From Chloroflexota bacterium (lineage in GTDB: Bacteria; Chloroflexota; Anaerolineae; Anaerolineales; Anaerolineaceae): 14,084 bases of DNA. Below are positions 1 through 6,059 of the stretch, piece by piece (position 1 is the first letter of the stretch; the number at the start of each line of letters is the position of its first letter). The DNA is taken from assembly GCA_023434145.1 (NCBI GenBank), contig JAEYTI010000110.1, positions 1 through 14,084 of the forward strand, given 5' to 3'. The translations under genes and the position numbers were made by a program. The notes beneath the pieces are model-generated. The model was not told the DNA's origin, searched no databases, and worked only from the letters and a program-made list of their open reading frames with translations.

Positions 1-17
1 GGGGAACGATGTTCCCC
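1..17. repeat. Short perfect inverted repeat at window edge
   Basis: GGGGAAC and GTTCCCC form a 7-bp perfect inverted repeat around GAT, starting at the first base of the window. It may be the visible inner part of a longer hairpin, for example a terminator of a gene outside the window. No T-tract follows on the plus strand, so its function is open. Confidence 0.4.
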
Positions 18-85
18 TGCCTCAACCCACCAACAAACGGAAACATACCCCCAATAAGCCGCAATACTGATTGTGAAAAATCGTG

Positions 86-94
86 TGCTATAAT
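86..94 (+). promoter_or_regulatory. Extended -10 promoter (TGCTATAAT) for the Thr/Pro-rich membrane protein
   Basis: TGCTATAAT matches the extended -10 consensus TGnTATAAT exactly. No good -35 lies 16-18 bp upstream, as is common for extended -10 promoters. Transcription should start near 101, only about 8 bases before the ATG at 109, and no Shine-Dalgarno sequence is seen, so the mRNA may be nearly leaderless. Confidence 0.6.
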
Positions 95-108
95 GCAAAT
101 ATCGAACC

Positions 109-1107
109 ATGAGAAACCTGGATATCCATACCGGCATTCTAACTGCCGTTTTCCTTACCCTGATGCTCGGGCTGATTAGCCTGATGGTCGGCATTCGCGC
201 GATCCAATCCGGCAAGCGCCTGACCTTCTTCCGCAAGCGACGCGACCGGATAATGGCGGGCTGGCGCATGGTGTTCGTCGCCGCTGGCTTTGGATTCATG
301 TCGTTTCTGGTTTTCTCCTTTGCCGAGCCGGTGGTCTATCAGTTCTACCCCCCGTCCCCTACCATCACGCTTACACCGACCGTCACCGTCACGCCAACGA
401 TTTCGCTGACGCCGACGATTACGCTTACCCCGACGATCACGAATACGCCGTCGATCACCAATACCCCCTCGTTACCTGATGAGGTGTTCGCCCAGTTCAC
501 CTCCACGGTGATGCCGGGAGCGCCGCCGGTGTTCACCCCGCTTCGTTTTGCCCGCAGCCTTGATGATAATTACCAGCCGATAGACCCGGCGATCGAGTTT
601 GAGAACCCAATCAACCGCATGTTTGGCGTATTTAGTTACGACGGCATGACGCCAGATGCACAGTGGTCAGCGCTTTGGTACCGCAATGGCGAGCTAGTTT
701 TCTACGAGACTCTGCCATGGAACGGCGGTACAGGCGGTTACGGCTATACCGAATGGTCCCCGACGACTGAGGAATGGCAGCCCGGCACCTATGAAGTGCA
801 GTTATTCGTCGGCACCGAGTGGGTGGTGGGAGCGAGCGGCGTGTTCACCGTAACCGGCGAACCGCCCACCGCTACACCTACCATTCCACCAACCGCCACC
901 AGCACCAACACCCCGACGATCGGCCCATCGCCTACGCGGACCAATACGCTTACCCCTTCCCCAACACTGACCCGCGTGCCCAGCAGCACCCCGACCATCA
1001 CCCAGACACCGACGATCACGCTGACGCCCACCATCACGCGCACGCCGCGACCAACGGATACCCGCTGGCCCACCCCAACGCAGCCAACGGCGACACCAAG
1101 ACGGTAG
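109..1107 (+). CDS. Two-helix membrane protein with Thr/Pro-rich stalks
   Basis: This 332-residue protein is probably anchored in the membrane and exposed outside. Two hydrophobic segments (about residues 9-30 and 52-76) flank a basic loop (KRLTFFRKRRDR) that should be cytoplasmic, so the C-terminal part should face out. Residues 81-122 are a TPTIT/TPTVT-type low-complexity tract. Residues about 124-250 form a folded, beta-rich, aromatic-containing module with GTYEVQLFVG near its end. Residues 251-332 are a second Thr/Pro/Ser tract ending in two Arg. Such TPT stalks are frequent in secreted and surface proteins of Chloroflexota. The specific function is unknown. The gene converges on psuG and probably ends at the shared terminator just downstream. 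The ATG at 109 lacks a Shine-Dalgarno sequence. The real gene is secure; its role is not. Confidence 0.88.
   Translation: MRNLDIHTGILTAVFLTLMLGLISLMVGIRAIQSGKRLTFFRKRRDRIMAGWRMVFVAAGFGFMSFLVFSFAEPVVYQFYPPSPTITLTPTVTVTPTISLTPTITLTPTITNTPSITNTPSLPDEVFAQFTSTVMPGAPPVFTPLRFARSLDDNYQPIDPAIEFENPINRMFGVFSYDGMTPDAQWSALWYRNGELVFYETLPWNGGTGGYGYTEWSPTTEEWQPGTYEVQLFVGTEWVVGASGVFTVTGEPPTATPTIPPTATSTNTPTIGPSPTRTNTLTPSPTLTRVPSSTPTITQTPTITLTPTITRTPRPTDTRWPTPTQPTATPRR
358..477 (+). repeat. Low-complexity repeat encoding first TPT stalk
   Basis: Short degenerate units such as ACGCTGACGCC, CCGACGATTACG and CCGACGATCACG are tandemly repeated and encode Thr-Pro-Thr-Ile-Thr units. Related units recur at about 880-1104 in the same gene. 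The period follows codons and varies, so this is a coding repeat. It may be prone to length change. Confidence 0.75.
880..1104 (+). repeat. Low-complexity repeat encoding C-terminal TPT stalk
   Basis: This is a second Thr/Pro/Ser-coding tract. Its densest part is at about 991-1060, where ACACCGACGATCACGCTGACG-like units echo those of the first stalk. It runs to the stop codon, so the protein ends within the low-complexity region with no anchor after it. Confidence 0.7.
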
Positions 1108-1112
1108 TATTC

Positions 1113-1174
1113 ATTCAGAGAATAAAACGGGTGGTTGGATCGTACGACCCAACCACCCGTTTTATTCTCTGAAT
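1113..1174. terminator. Bidirectional terminator, perfect 26-bp inverted repeat
   Basis: Arms 1113-1138 and 1149-1174 are exact reverse complements around a 10-base loop. The GC-rich inner stem (CGGGTGGTTGG) is flanked by AAAA on the left and TTTTATT on the right. Either transcript would therefore make a GC stem followed by U-rich sequence. It sits between convergent genes (stop at 1107, psuG stop at 1209), which fits a shared terminator. The stem is unusually long and perfect. Confidence 0.85.
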
Positions 1175-1208
1175 TGCGGGCTTTGCCCGCTGCCAAAAGC
1201 GCCGATGG

Positions 1209-2138
1209 TTAGATCACCCTTTGTGGATACAGCGCACGCGCGATCTCGGCGGCGAGGCGGGCGTTGTTGCGCAGCAGGGCAAGGTTGGCCGTCATGCTGG
1301 CGCCGCCGCTGATGCGGGCAACCCGGTCCAACAAAAAGGGCGTAACCTTTGCCCCGCTGATCTTCTGTTCCTCCGCCTCGCGCAGCGCCTGGGCGATCAC
1401 CCCTTCGATCTCGGCGCCGTCCAGCGCAACCTCAGCGGGCGGCGGCTGCACAACCAGCAGCGCGCTCTCCAGCCGCATTTCCCAACCCGCGCGAGCCATC
1501 ACAGCCACTTCAGCGGGTGAGTCGACACGCGCCGTCACCGGCAGGCCGCTCTCGCGGGCAAAAAAGGCCGGGAACTGATCGGTACCGTAGCCAACAACCG
1601 GTACGCCGACCGTTTCCAGGTACTCCAGTGTGGCGGGGAGGTCGAGGATTGACTTCGCGCCTGAGCAAACCACAACCAGCGGGCTACGGCCCAACTCCGG
1701 CAGGTCGGCAGAAATATCAAACGGCGCGCCTCGGTGTACTCCGCCAATGCCACCGGTTGCAAACACGCGAATGCCTGCCAGCCGCGCGGCGATTAGCGTT
1801 CCGGCGACTGTGGTGCCGCCGTTCTCTTTTTTCGCCATGGCAATGCCAAAATCGCGGCGGCTGATCTTGCGTGCTCCCTCTTCTTCTGCCAGCCGCTCTA
1901 ATCCCTCATCCATCAGGCCAATGTGCACGCGCCCATCCAGCACCCCAATGGTGGCGGGGGTAGCCCCTACCGCGCGCACTTCTTCTTCCAGCGCGCGCGA
2001 AAGCATCAAGTTCTCAGGGCGCGGCAGGCCATGAGTCAGCACGGCTGTTTCCAGAGCGACTACCGGCATGCGCCCGCGCAACGCTCGCGCAACGTCCGGA
2101 TGGATCACAAACGAGGTAGGGAGGTTTTCAAAAAGCAT
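1209..2138 (-). CDS. psuG: Pseudouridine-5'-phosphate glycosidase
   Basis: PsuG reversibly cleaves pseudouridine 5'-phosphate to uracil and ribose 5-phosphate, the second step of pseudouridine catabolism in the cytoplasm. The 309-residue length matches the family (about 305-312). Visible family blocks are ALETAVLTHGLPRPEN (residues 28-43), IGVLDGRVHIGL (64-75), KISRRDFGIAMA (91-102), GGTTVAGTL (108-116), FATGGIGGVHRGA (126-138), FDISADL (140-146), SGAKSILDL (159-167) and a VTPFLL block near 265-270. By comparison with the studied E. coli enzyme, Glu30, Lys91 and Lys162 are the likely catalytic residues. The gene starts 4 bases after the stop of the PfkB kinase gene, so the two form one minus-strand operon. 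The partner phosphorylates pseudouridine to give the substrate. Assignment is firm. Confidence 0.95.
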   Translation of the reverse strand: MLFENLPTSFVIHPDVARALRGRMPVVALETAVLTHGLPRPENLMLSRALEEEVRAVGATPATIGVLDGRVHIGLMDEGLERLAEEEGARKISRRDFGIAMAKKENGGTTVAGTLIAARLAGIRVFATGGIGGVHRGAPFDISADLPELGRSPLVVVCSGAKSILDLPATLEYLETVGVPVVGYGTDQFPAFFARESGLPVTARVDSPAEVAVMARAGWEMRLESALLVVQPPPAEVALDGAEIEGVIAQALREAEEQKISGAKVTPFLLDRVARISGGASMTANLALLRNNARLAAEIARALYPQRVI

Positions 2139-2142
2139 AAAT

Positions 2143-3102
2143 CTAAATCACCAGTTCATCATAGAGTTTTTCCAGCGTCAGGCCGGGCAGCACCGTGCCG
2201 CGGTAGCGCAGGATCAGCGAAGCGGCAGTGACGCCCAGGCGCACCGCCTCATCAATAGGAATATCGTTCAGCAGGCCAAAGATGATGGTCGCGGTCAGCG
2301 CGTCGCCGGCTCCGGTCGGATCGAGAACGCTGGTACGGATCGCGGGGACGTGCCCGTTTGTTTCAGACGTGGCATACACCACACCAAACTCCGCCAGGGT
2401 GACCACCGCCAAATCCACGCCGTGGTTCACCATCCGGCGGGCGGCTTCCAACGCGCTGGCTTCATCCGTCACCTTGGGATTATTCTCGCAAAGCGCCGAT
2501 GCCTCGGCCATATTTGCCGTCAGCATCGTGAGCTGATCCAGATAAGCTCCAAGCCGCGCAACCAGCCGCGGTGAAGTCGCATCGGCACAAATCGGTATGT
2601 TCATTTCCCGCGCTTGAGCGAACACCGTTCGCAGTGTTTCTGCGGGCAGGTTGAGATCTACAAACACCAGCGACGAGCCGGCCATAAAATCCTGGTGCTC
2701 GCGAATGTGATCGGGCGTCAGTTCCTCCAAAATCGACATATCTTCGAGCACGATCCGGCGCGAACCATCCTCATTGAGCACCGCCAGATACGAAGAGGTG
2801 GCACTGCTGCTGCACTGCAAGCAGGCGTGTACATCGACCCCAGCCTGCGAGGTACGCTCCAGGAGTTCCTGCCCAAATGTGTCTGCCCCCACAGCCGTTA
2901 CCAGCCGGACGGGCTGCCCCAGCCGCGCGAGGTTCTCTGCCACGTTTCGCCCCACCCCGCCGTACGATACGCGGATCGCGGCTGGATTCGAAGCGCCCTC
3001 TACCGGTTTGCTTTTGATCGTGCCGATCATATCCAGCCCGGATGCGCCGATCACCGTTACAGGCCGGTCTGAATTCACCTCGTGCGCGTCTTGTTCGCTC
3101 AT
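2143..3102 (-). CDS. psuK: PfkB-family sugar kinase, probable pseudouridine kinase
   Basis: This is a 319-residue ribokinase/PfkB-family kinase. It has a nucleoside/sugar-binding block GGVGRNVAENLARLG (residues 48-62) and the second PfkB signature DPTGAGDALTATIIFGLL (261-278), in which Asp267 is the expected catalytic base and GAG forms the anion hole. The family phosphorylates sugars or nucleosides with ATP. The specific call, pseudouridine to pseudouridine 5'-phosphate, rests on tight linkage to psuG (4-base gap, same strand), the usual bacterial arrangement. The ATG at 3102 follows GAGGAG with about 8 bases spacing, and the conserved VTVIGASGLD strand begins near residue 15, which supports this start. 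Related PfkB kinases for ribose or adenosine cannot be excluded from sequence alone. No pseudouridine transporter gene is adjacent. Confidence 0.88.
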   Translation of the reverse strand: MSEQDAHEVNSDRPVTVIGASGLDMIGTIKSKPVEGASNPAAIRVSYGGVGRNVAENLARLGQPVRLVTAVGADTFGQELLERTSQAGVDVHACLQCSSSATSSYLAVLNEDGSRRIVLEDMSILEELTPDHIREHQDFMAGSSLVFVDLNLPAETLRTVFAQAREMNIPICADATSPRLVARLGAYLDQLTMLTANMAEASALCENNPKVTDEASALEAARRMVNHGVDLAVVTLAEFGVVYATSETNGHVPAIRTSVLDPTGAGDALTATIIFGLLNDIPIDEAVRLGVTAASLILRYRGTVLPGLTLEKLYDELVI

Positions 3103-3171
3103 CCGCCTCGCTCCTCACCCCCCTCCACTGCACCGGCATCCCTCCTCGCCAACGCGCAGGAGGCCAGTTCC

Positions 3172-3177
3172 ATTGTA
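3172..3177 (-). promoter_or_regulatory. Candidate -10 (TACAAT) for psuK-psuG
   Basis: Read on the minus strand, TACAAT matches the sigma-70 -10 consensus at five of six bases and lies about 70 bp before the kinase ATG. The -35 region is weak. The long palindrome at 3212-3294 lies immediately upstream. Confidence 0.35.
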
Positions 3178-3211
3178 CCGCAAACCGCGGCGAGAGAAAC
3201 CCACCGGCTTT

Positions 3212-3294
3212 TGGGTCTCTGGGTTTTGCCGTGGTTTTAGGGAGAGGTTGCGCTGCAACCTCTCCCTACAACCACGGCAAAACCCAGAGACCCA
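3212..3294. repeat. Near-perfect 83-bp palindrome (40-bp arms, 3-base loop)
   Basis: Arms 3212-3251 and 3255-3294 pair over 40 bp with one mismatch (T3237 against C3269) around the loop GCT. It lies between divergently transcribed genes (psuK start at 3102, small gene start at 3418), so it is not the end of either neighbouring gene. No stop-adjacent T-tract is present. It could be a palindromic dispersed repeat (MITE/REP-like), a cruciform-forming element, or a structured RNA on either strand. It encodes no credible protein. Confidence 0.8.
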
Positions 3295-3325
3295 TAAAGA
3301 ACCAGTAGAAATCCTAGCCGTTTCT

Positions 3326-3334
3326 TGTTATAAT
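3326..3334 (+). promoter_or_regulatory. Extended -10 promoter (TGTTATAAT) of the small CxxC gene
   Basis: TGTTATAAT is an exact extended -10 element. Transcription should start near 3341, about 77 bases before the ATG at 3418. No clear -35 is visible at 17-18 bp. Confidence 0.6.
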
Positions 3335-3353
3335 AGAAAAAAAGTTCTATTAT
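3330..3353. promoter_or_regulatory. Operator-like inverted repeat overlapping -10 and start site
   Basis: ATAATAGAA (3330-3338) and TTCTATTAT (3345-3353) form a perfect 9-bp inverted repeat around AAAAAG. It covers the -10 box and the predicted start point of the small gene, the classical place for a repressor. The AT-rich arms could also form a weak hairpin in RNA. The binding protein is unknown. Confidence 0.5.
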
Positions 3354-3417
3354 TGTCGCGGTCCAATGGACCTGTTTCGAACAAGTGCGAGCCGTTACAC
3401 GAGAAACAGAGGTATCG

Positions 3418-3627
3418 ATGGAAGAAATTTGCAGGAGGCATCAGTTCATCCCGGACAGCGTGGCGTTCTCGGAGGATGACCAGAACGCGATTATGTTCCT
3501 GGCTTGCGCGCATTGCTACACGATTATCGAAGTAAGCCGCAAGGATCTATCACCGATCGACCAGGAAACGTTTGATCACCTGGCAAAGAAACGGCTGAAA
3601 GTGAATATCAAAGATCGCATCAAATGA
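3418..3627 (+). CDS. Small putative zinc-binding protein (CxxH...CxxC), 69 residues
   Basis: I do not recognise the family. With the ATG at 3418 the protein is 69 residues. The in-frame GTG at 3385 would add 11 residues, but AGAGG at 3408-3412, six bases before the ATG, favours the shorter form. It carries C5-x2-H8 and C30-x2-C33 (CAHC), a spacing compatible with one four-ligand zinc site, followed by a charged C-terminal helix ending in Lys/Arg-rich residues. There is no signal peptide or membrane segment, so it is presumably cytoplasmic. It is monocistronic, with its own promoter with operator-like repeat and its own terminator, which suggests a separately regulated gene. Zinc binding is inferred from spacing only. 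Confidence 0.72.
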   Translation: MEEICRRHQFIPDSVAFSEDDQNAIMFLACAHCYTIIEVSRKDLSPIDQETFDHLAKKRLKVNIKDRIK

Positions 3628-3636
3628 TGCGTATAG

Positions 3637-3680
3637 CCAATCAGGGCATCTCGCATTGACAAGCGGGCTGCCCTGATTGG
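3637..3680 (+). terminator. Rho-independent terminator of the small gene
   Basis: CCAATCAGGGCA (3637-3648) and TGCCCTGATTGG (3669-3680) form a perfect 12-bp stem with a 20-base loop. The stem is followed directly by TTTTT (3681-3685) on the plus strand, ten bases after the stop codon of the small gene. On the minus strand no U-tract follows, so it mainly serves the plus-strand gene. Confidence 0.85.
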
Positions 3681-3692
3681 TTTTTGAGGCTC

Positions 3693-5060
3693 CTACCGTT
3701 GGAGTAGGGGGATGTATACCGCGATGTCGAGAATAGCTGCTGACTCTCCGGCGAAGCCGGTGTCTGGCTCCGACTTTTCCGAGCAGCCATCCGCATGCGA
3801 GCAGGCTTCAACCCAATAGTGATAAACTGTTCCTGGAACAACCTCAGTGTCGATGAAGTTTTTGTCGGCAGTGGCAACGATTTCAACGGCGGTTGACATG
3901 TCGGAATTGGTGGAGCGGAATATCTGCCAATTCTCAACGTCATAATCGGAAGCTGGTTGATTCCAGGTAAGGCGAATTTGGTCAGGATACAAGCCATCGG
4001 AGGCTTGCAGATTGTTTGGCACGGGCGGGGGAGGATTGAATGCGGCAGTATAATGCCACGTTTCGCTCCTGGGGCCATTGGGGCAGCCCTGCACAGGGTT
4101 GGTAGCAAATACATACCAGCGAAGGTTACCCACTACGCCGGTTACTTCGTAGGAATCTGCCCCCTCGTTATTCATCTCGTTTTCATCGAGTAAATAACCG
4201 GTTTCACTGTCAAATATCCGCACGATGTGGCTGCGAGCGTTGGGGACGGGCACCCATTCGAGGGTATACCAGGGAGCTTGCTGAAAGATAAGAATATCCG
4301 ATCCATTGGTCGGGGCGACGAGAGAGGGAGCGCCTATAGGCTGGCAGATTCCCACCCAGCCTTCATCCACCGGCGAGGGCGGGCTGCACCCAACATGATT
4401 GCAAGCCAGCACTCGGTACGCGAAATGTACGCCTGGCACTCCTTCATGATCTACGAATTGTCGTTCTTCACCAATCCTGGCCAGATCGATGAAATTTGTG
4501 CTGCCCTGTGCGCGCCGCTGCAGCAGGTAATATGCGGTGCGATAGCTTGGGTGCCAGTAGACGAAGATTTCATCGATGTGATTCCCATCAGCCGCGAATA
4601 CTGCCTCGGGCGCGCGTGGCGCAAGTTGCTCCCCGGACAACGTGAACTCGAAAAAGTCCTGGTTGGAACCACTGGTGGCAAAATCAACGCTGACCGACCA
4701 CGTATAGGTATAGCCGGGTGTTAATCCGTTATGGGTATAAGTTTCGGTACCTTCTACTACAACTTCGATCTTGTCTTGTGCTCTGGTACGATCCTCGCGA
4801 TATATCTCGAGGATATACCGCGGTGCACCTTCGGTTGGCGCCCAGCGGAACGTAACATCGGCAGTGGACACATATGAGTGATCGGGTGGCTCCAATTGAC
4901 GGGGTGGCAAAGGAAGGAATGATTGTGCCGTGAGGTTTGCGCTTGCAGTAGAAGGAATCTGAAGGAATGCGGCAATTAACAAAAGAACTGCCACTCGCCC
5001 TGTCCATTTCCGGGCAGCGCGAGCACCGGAGAAAAGCCTGTTAGGGAACAGCGCGAACAT
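3693..5060 (-). CDS. Secreted multi-domain fibronectin-III-like protein
   Basis: This 455-residue exported protein starts at the ATG at 5060, chosen because AAGGAGG lies six bases upstream. A further in-frame ATG at 5132 falls at the predicted transcription start. Residues about 18-41 form a Sec signal peptide (basic RAARKWTGR, hydrophobic VAVLLLIAAFL, cleavage after ASA-41). Four fibronectin-III-like units follow, at about 56-142, 149-235, 243-341 and 345-437. They show typical features: YTWSVSV, FAYRVLAC, WYVFATN and YHYWVEAC strands, and paired Cys in units 2 (C220/C225) and 4 (C420/C426). The protein ends in DIAVYIPLLQR, like C-terminal tails I recall from many secreted Chloroflexota proteins. 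No catalytic domain is seen, so a surface, matrix or adhesion role is likely. The gene is monocistronic and divergent from the ParB-like gene. Confidence 0.85.
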   Translation of the reverse strand: MFALFPNRLFSGARAARKWTGRVAVLLLIAAFLQIPSTASANLTAQSFLPLPPRQLEPPDHSYVSTADVTFRWAPTEGAPRYILEIYREDRTRAQDKIEVVVEGTETYTHNGLTPGYTYTWSVSVDFATSGSNQDFFEFTLSGEQLAPRAPEAVFAADGNHIDEIFVYWHPSYRTAYYLLQRRAQGSTNFIDLARIGEERQFVDHEGVPGVHFAYRVLACNHVGCSPPSPVDEGWVGICQPIGAPSLVAPTNGSDILIFQQAPWYTLEWVPVPNARSHIVRIFDSETGYLLDENEMNNEGADSYEVTGVVGNLRWYVFATNPVQGCPNGPRSETWHYTAAFNPPPPVPNNLQASDGLYPDQIRLTWNQPASDYDVENWQIFRSTNSDMSTAVEIVATADKNFIDTEVVPGTVYHYWVEACSHADGCSEKSEPDTGFAGESAAILDIAVYIPLLQR

Positions 5061-5138
5061 TGGGTCCTCCTTATCCAGAACCCCGCTAATGATTTGGGTC
5101 CGTTTGATGTACGAGGAATGTGATTTGCGCAATTATCT

Positions 5139-5168
5139 ATTACACTTAATGTATATCGCGGTTGTCAA
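5139..5168 (-). promoter_or_regulatory. Promoter of the fibronectin-III-like gene (TTGACA-N18-TGTAAT)
   Basis: Read on the minus strand, a perfect -35 TTGACA (5168-5163) and a five-of-six -10 TGTAAT (5144-5139) are separated by 18 bp. Predicted transcription starts near 5132, leaving a leader of about 70 bases before the ATG at 5060. Confidence 0.6.
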
Positions 5169-5213
5169 CAAAGCAATACCTGATTTTGGATGAGATCCAG
5201 AAAACAGCTTTCG

Positions 5214-5240
5214 TTGCTTCCTGGAATAATCGAATATACT
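5214..5240 (+). promoter_or_regulatory. Candidate promoter for the ParB-like/EamA pair
   Basis: The -10 candidate TATACT (5235-5240) matches five of six bases. TTGCTT (5214-5219) is a possible -35, but the 15-bp spacing is short. It lies about 60 bp before the chosen GTG start. Confidence 0.3.
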
Positions 5241-5303
5241 TACAGGAATTCGTGATACATCAAAGATACAGTAACTAGGTCGGGCTTGATTTGGGGAAAT
5301 AAA

Positions 5304-6059
5304 GTGAGCGCAGCGATCATCGAGGTCATCACAAGTGGTATCCTATCTTTTCAGATCCGTGAGGACGATGCGGGAAATCCCTGGTTTTGGAATCTGGAGA
5401 TAAACCATAGTCCCGCGTACCTGATTAGCACAATGTGTGGAACGTGCGGCGCAGTCTTTGAGCGCCTGGGGGATGTGAAATTGCCGCTATCTTCGCAATC
5501 GCTCAGCGCCTCCTTCGCAAGCGGCATCGAAATGGTTCCCCCGGCAATGGTGGAGACGATCTCTGCTTTGCTGCAGCCGGGAAAATATATCGTTGGACTG
5601 ATTGACGTTCGCGCGAAGCTGCTGCGCAATACGCCAGAGGATGAACAGCATCCGTTCGACTGTATGGCTGATTATTTCTGGGCAAAGCGAATTTTCGAGG
5701 GAAAAGACGATTACAAAAGAAACGTATACCAGGACGAACTGATTCTGCCGCTCGTGCCTGAGCAGCAGATCAAACCACAGCGGGTGCGCGAATATGAGCA
5801 AGCGATTCTGCGCGGTGCAAAGCCCACGGCGCTGGCGCTCTCGGTGATCTATAAGACTGGCATTATGGGTCGATACGATAGCTGGACACTGGCACACTTT
5901 GTCATTGACGGTCATCACAAGATCATGGCTGCTTCCAACCTGGGCAAACCGATCACTATTCTTTCGTTCTTATCTATCGACGAGTCGCTTGCAGAAACAG
6001 AAACCGATCCATTTATCCGTAAACACTACCGTATGGATGATGATTCCTTCTATGAATAA
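5304..6059 (+). CDS. Uncharacterised protein with CxxC and a ParB-like DGHHK motif
   Basis: This protein of 251 residues uses GTG at 5304, preceded by GGGG with seven bases spacing. An in-frame TTG at 5286 would add six residues. The N-terminal half contains CGTC (Cys45, Cys48). The C-terminal half contains LAHFVIDGHHKIMAASNLG (about 196-214), followed by the hydrophobic strand PITILSFL. The DGHHK-x-x-A-A pattern resembles the DGHHR core of ParB/sulfiredoxin-fold proteins. This is an analogy from motif shape, not a proven family match. There is no signal peptide or clear membrane helix. The stop overlaps the start of the transporter gene by 8 bp, so translation of the two is probably coupled. 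The function is unknown; a nucleotide-dependent or DNA-related activity is only a possibility. Confidence 0.8.
   Translation: MSAAIIEVITSGILSFQIREDDAGNPWFWNLEINHSPAYLISTMCGTCGAVFERLGDVKLPLSSQSLSASFASGIEMVPPAMVETISALLQPGKYIVGLIDVRAKLLRNTPEDEQHPFDCMADYFWAKRIFEGKDDYKRNVYQDELILPLVPEQQIKPQRVREYEQAILRGAKPTALALSVIYKTGIMGRYDSWTLAHFVIDGHHKIMAASNLGKPITILSFLSIDESLAETETDPFIRKHYRMDDDSFYE

Noticed and set aside
345..536. Minus-strand open frame opposite the first TPT stalk
   Set aside because: Its Val/Gly-rich repeats are the mirror of the Thr/Pro codons on the plus strand; no ribosome site or independent signal.
358..1104. Repeated short units that could suggest a CRISPR or satellite array
   Set aside because: Units are codon-phased, degenerate and encode TPT repeats; there is no constant repeat with unique spacers.
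789..1196. Minus-strand open frame opposite the second TPT stalk
   Set aside because: Same cause: low-complexity antisense of Thr/Pro repeats, and it also runs through the terminator hairpin.
1630..2034. Plus-strand open frame inside psuG
   Set aside because: Antisense shadow of a well-conserved enzyme gene; composition is Arg/Ser/Pro-rich without a recognisable motif.
2771..3139. Minus-strand frame starting at an ATG with GAGGAGG just upstream, in another frame from psuK
   Set aside because: The Shine-Dalgarno is almost touching the ATG, and the product is Arg-rich out-of-frame psuK sequence. A leader peptide cannot be excluded, but nothing supports it.
4227..4724. Plus-strand open frame inside the fibronectin-III-like gene
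   Set aside because: Antisense to a gene with clear signal peptide, ribosome site and promoter; no motif of its own.
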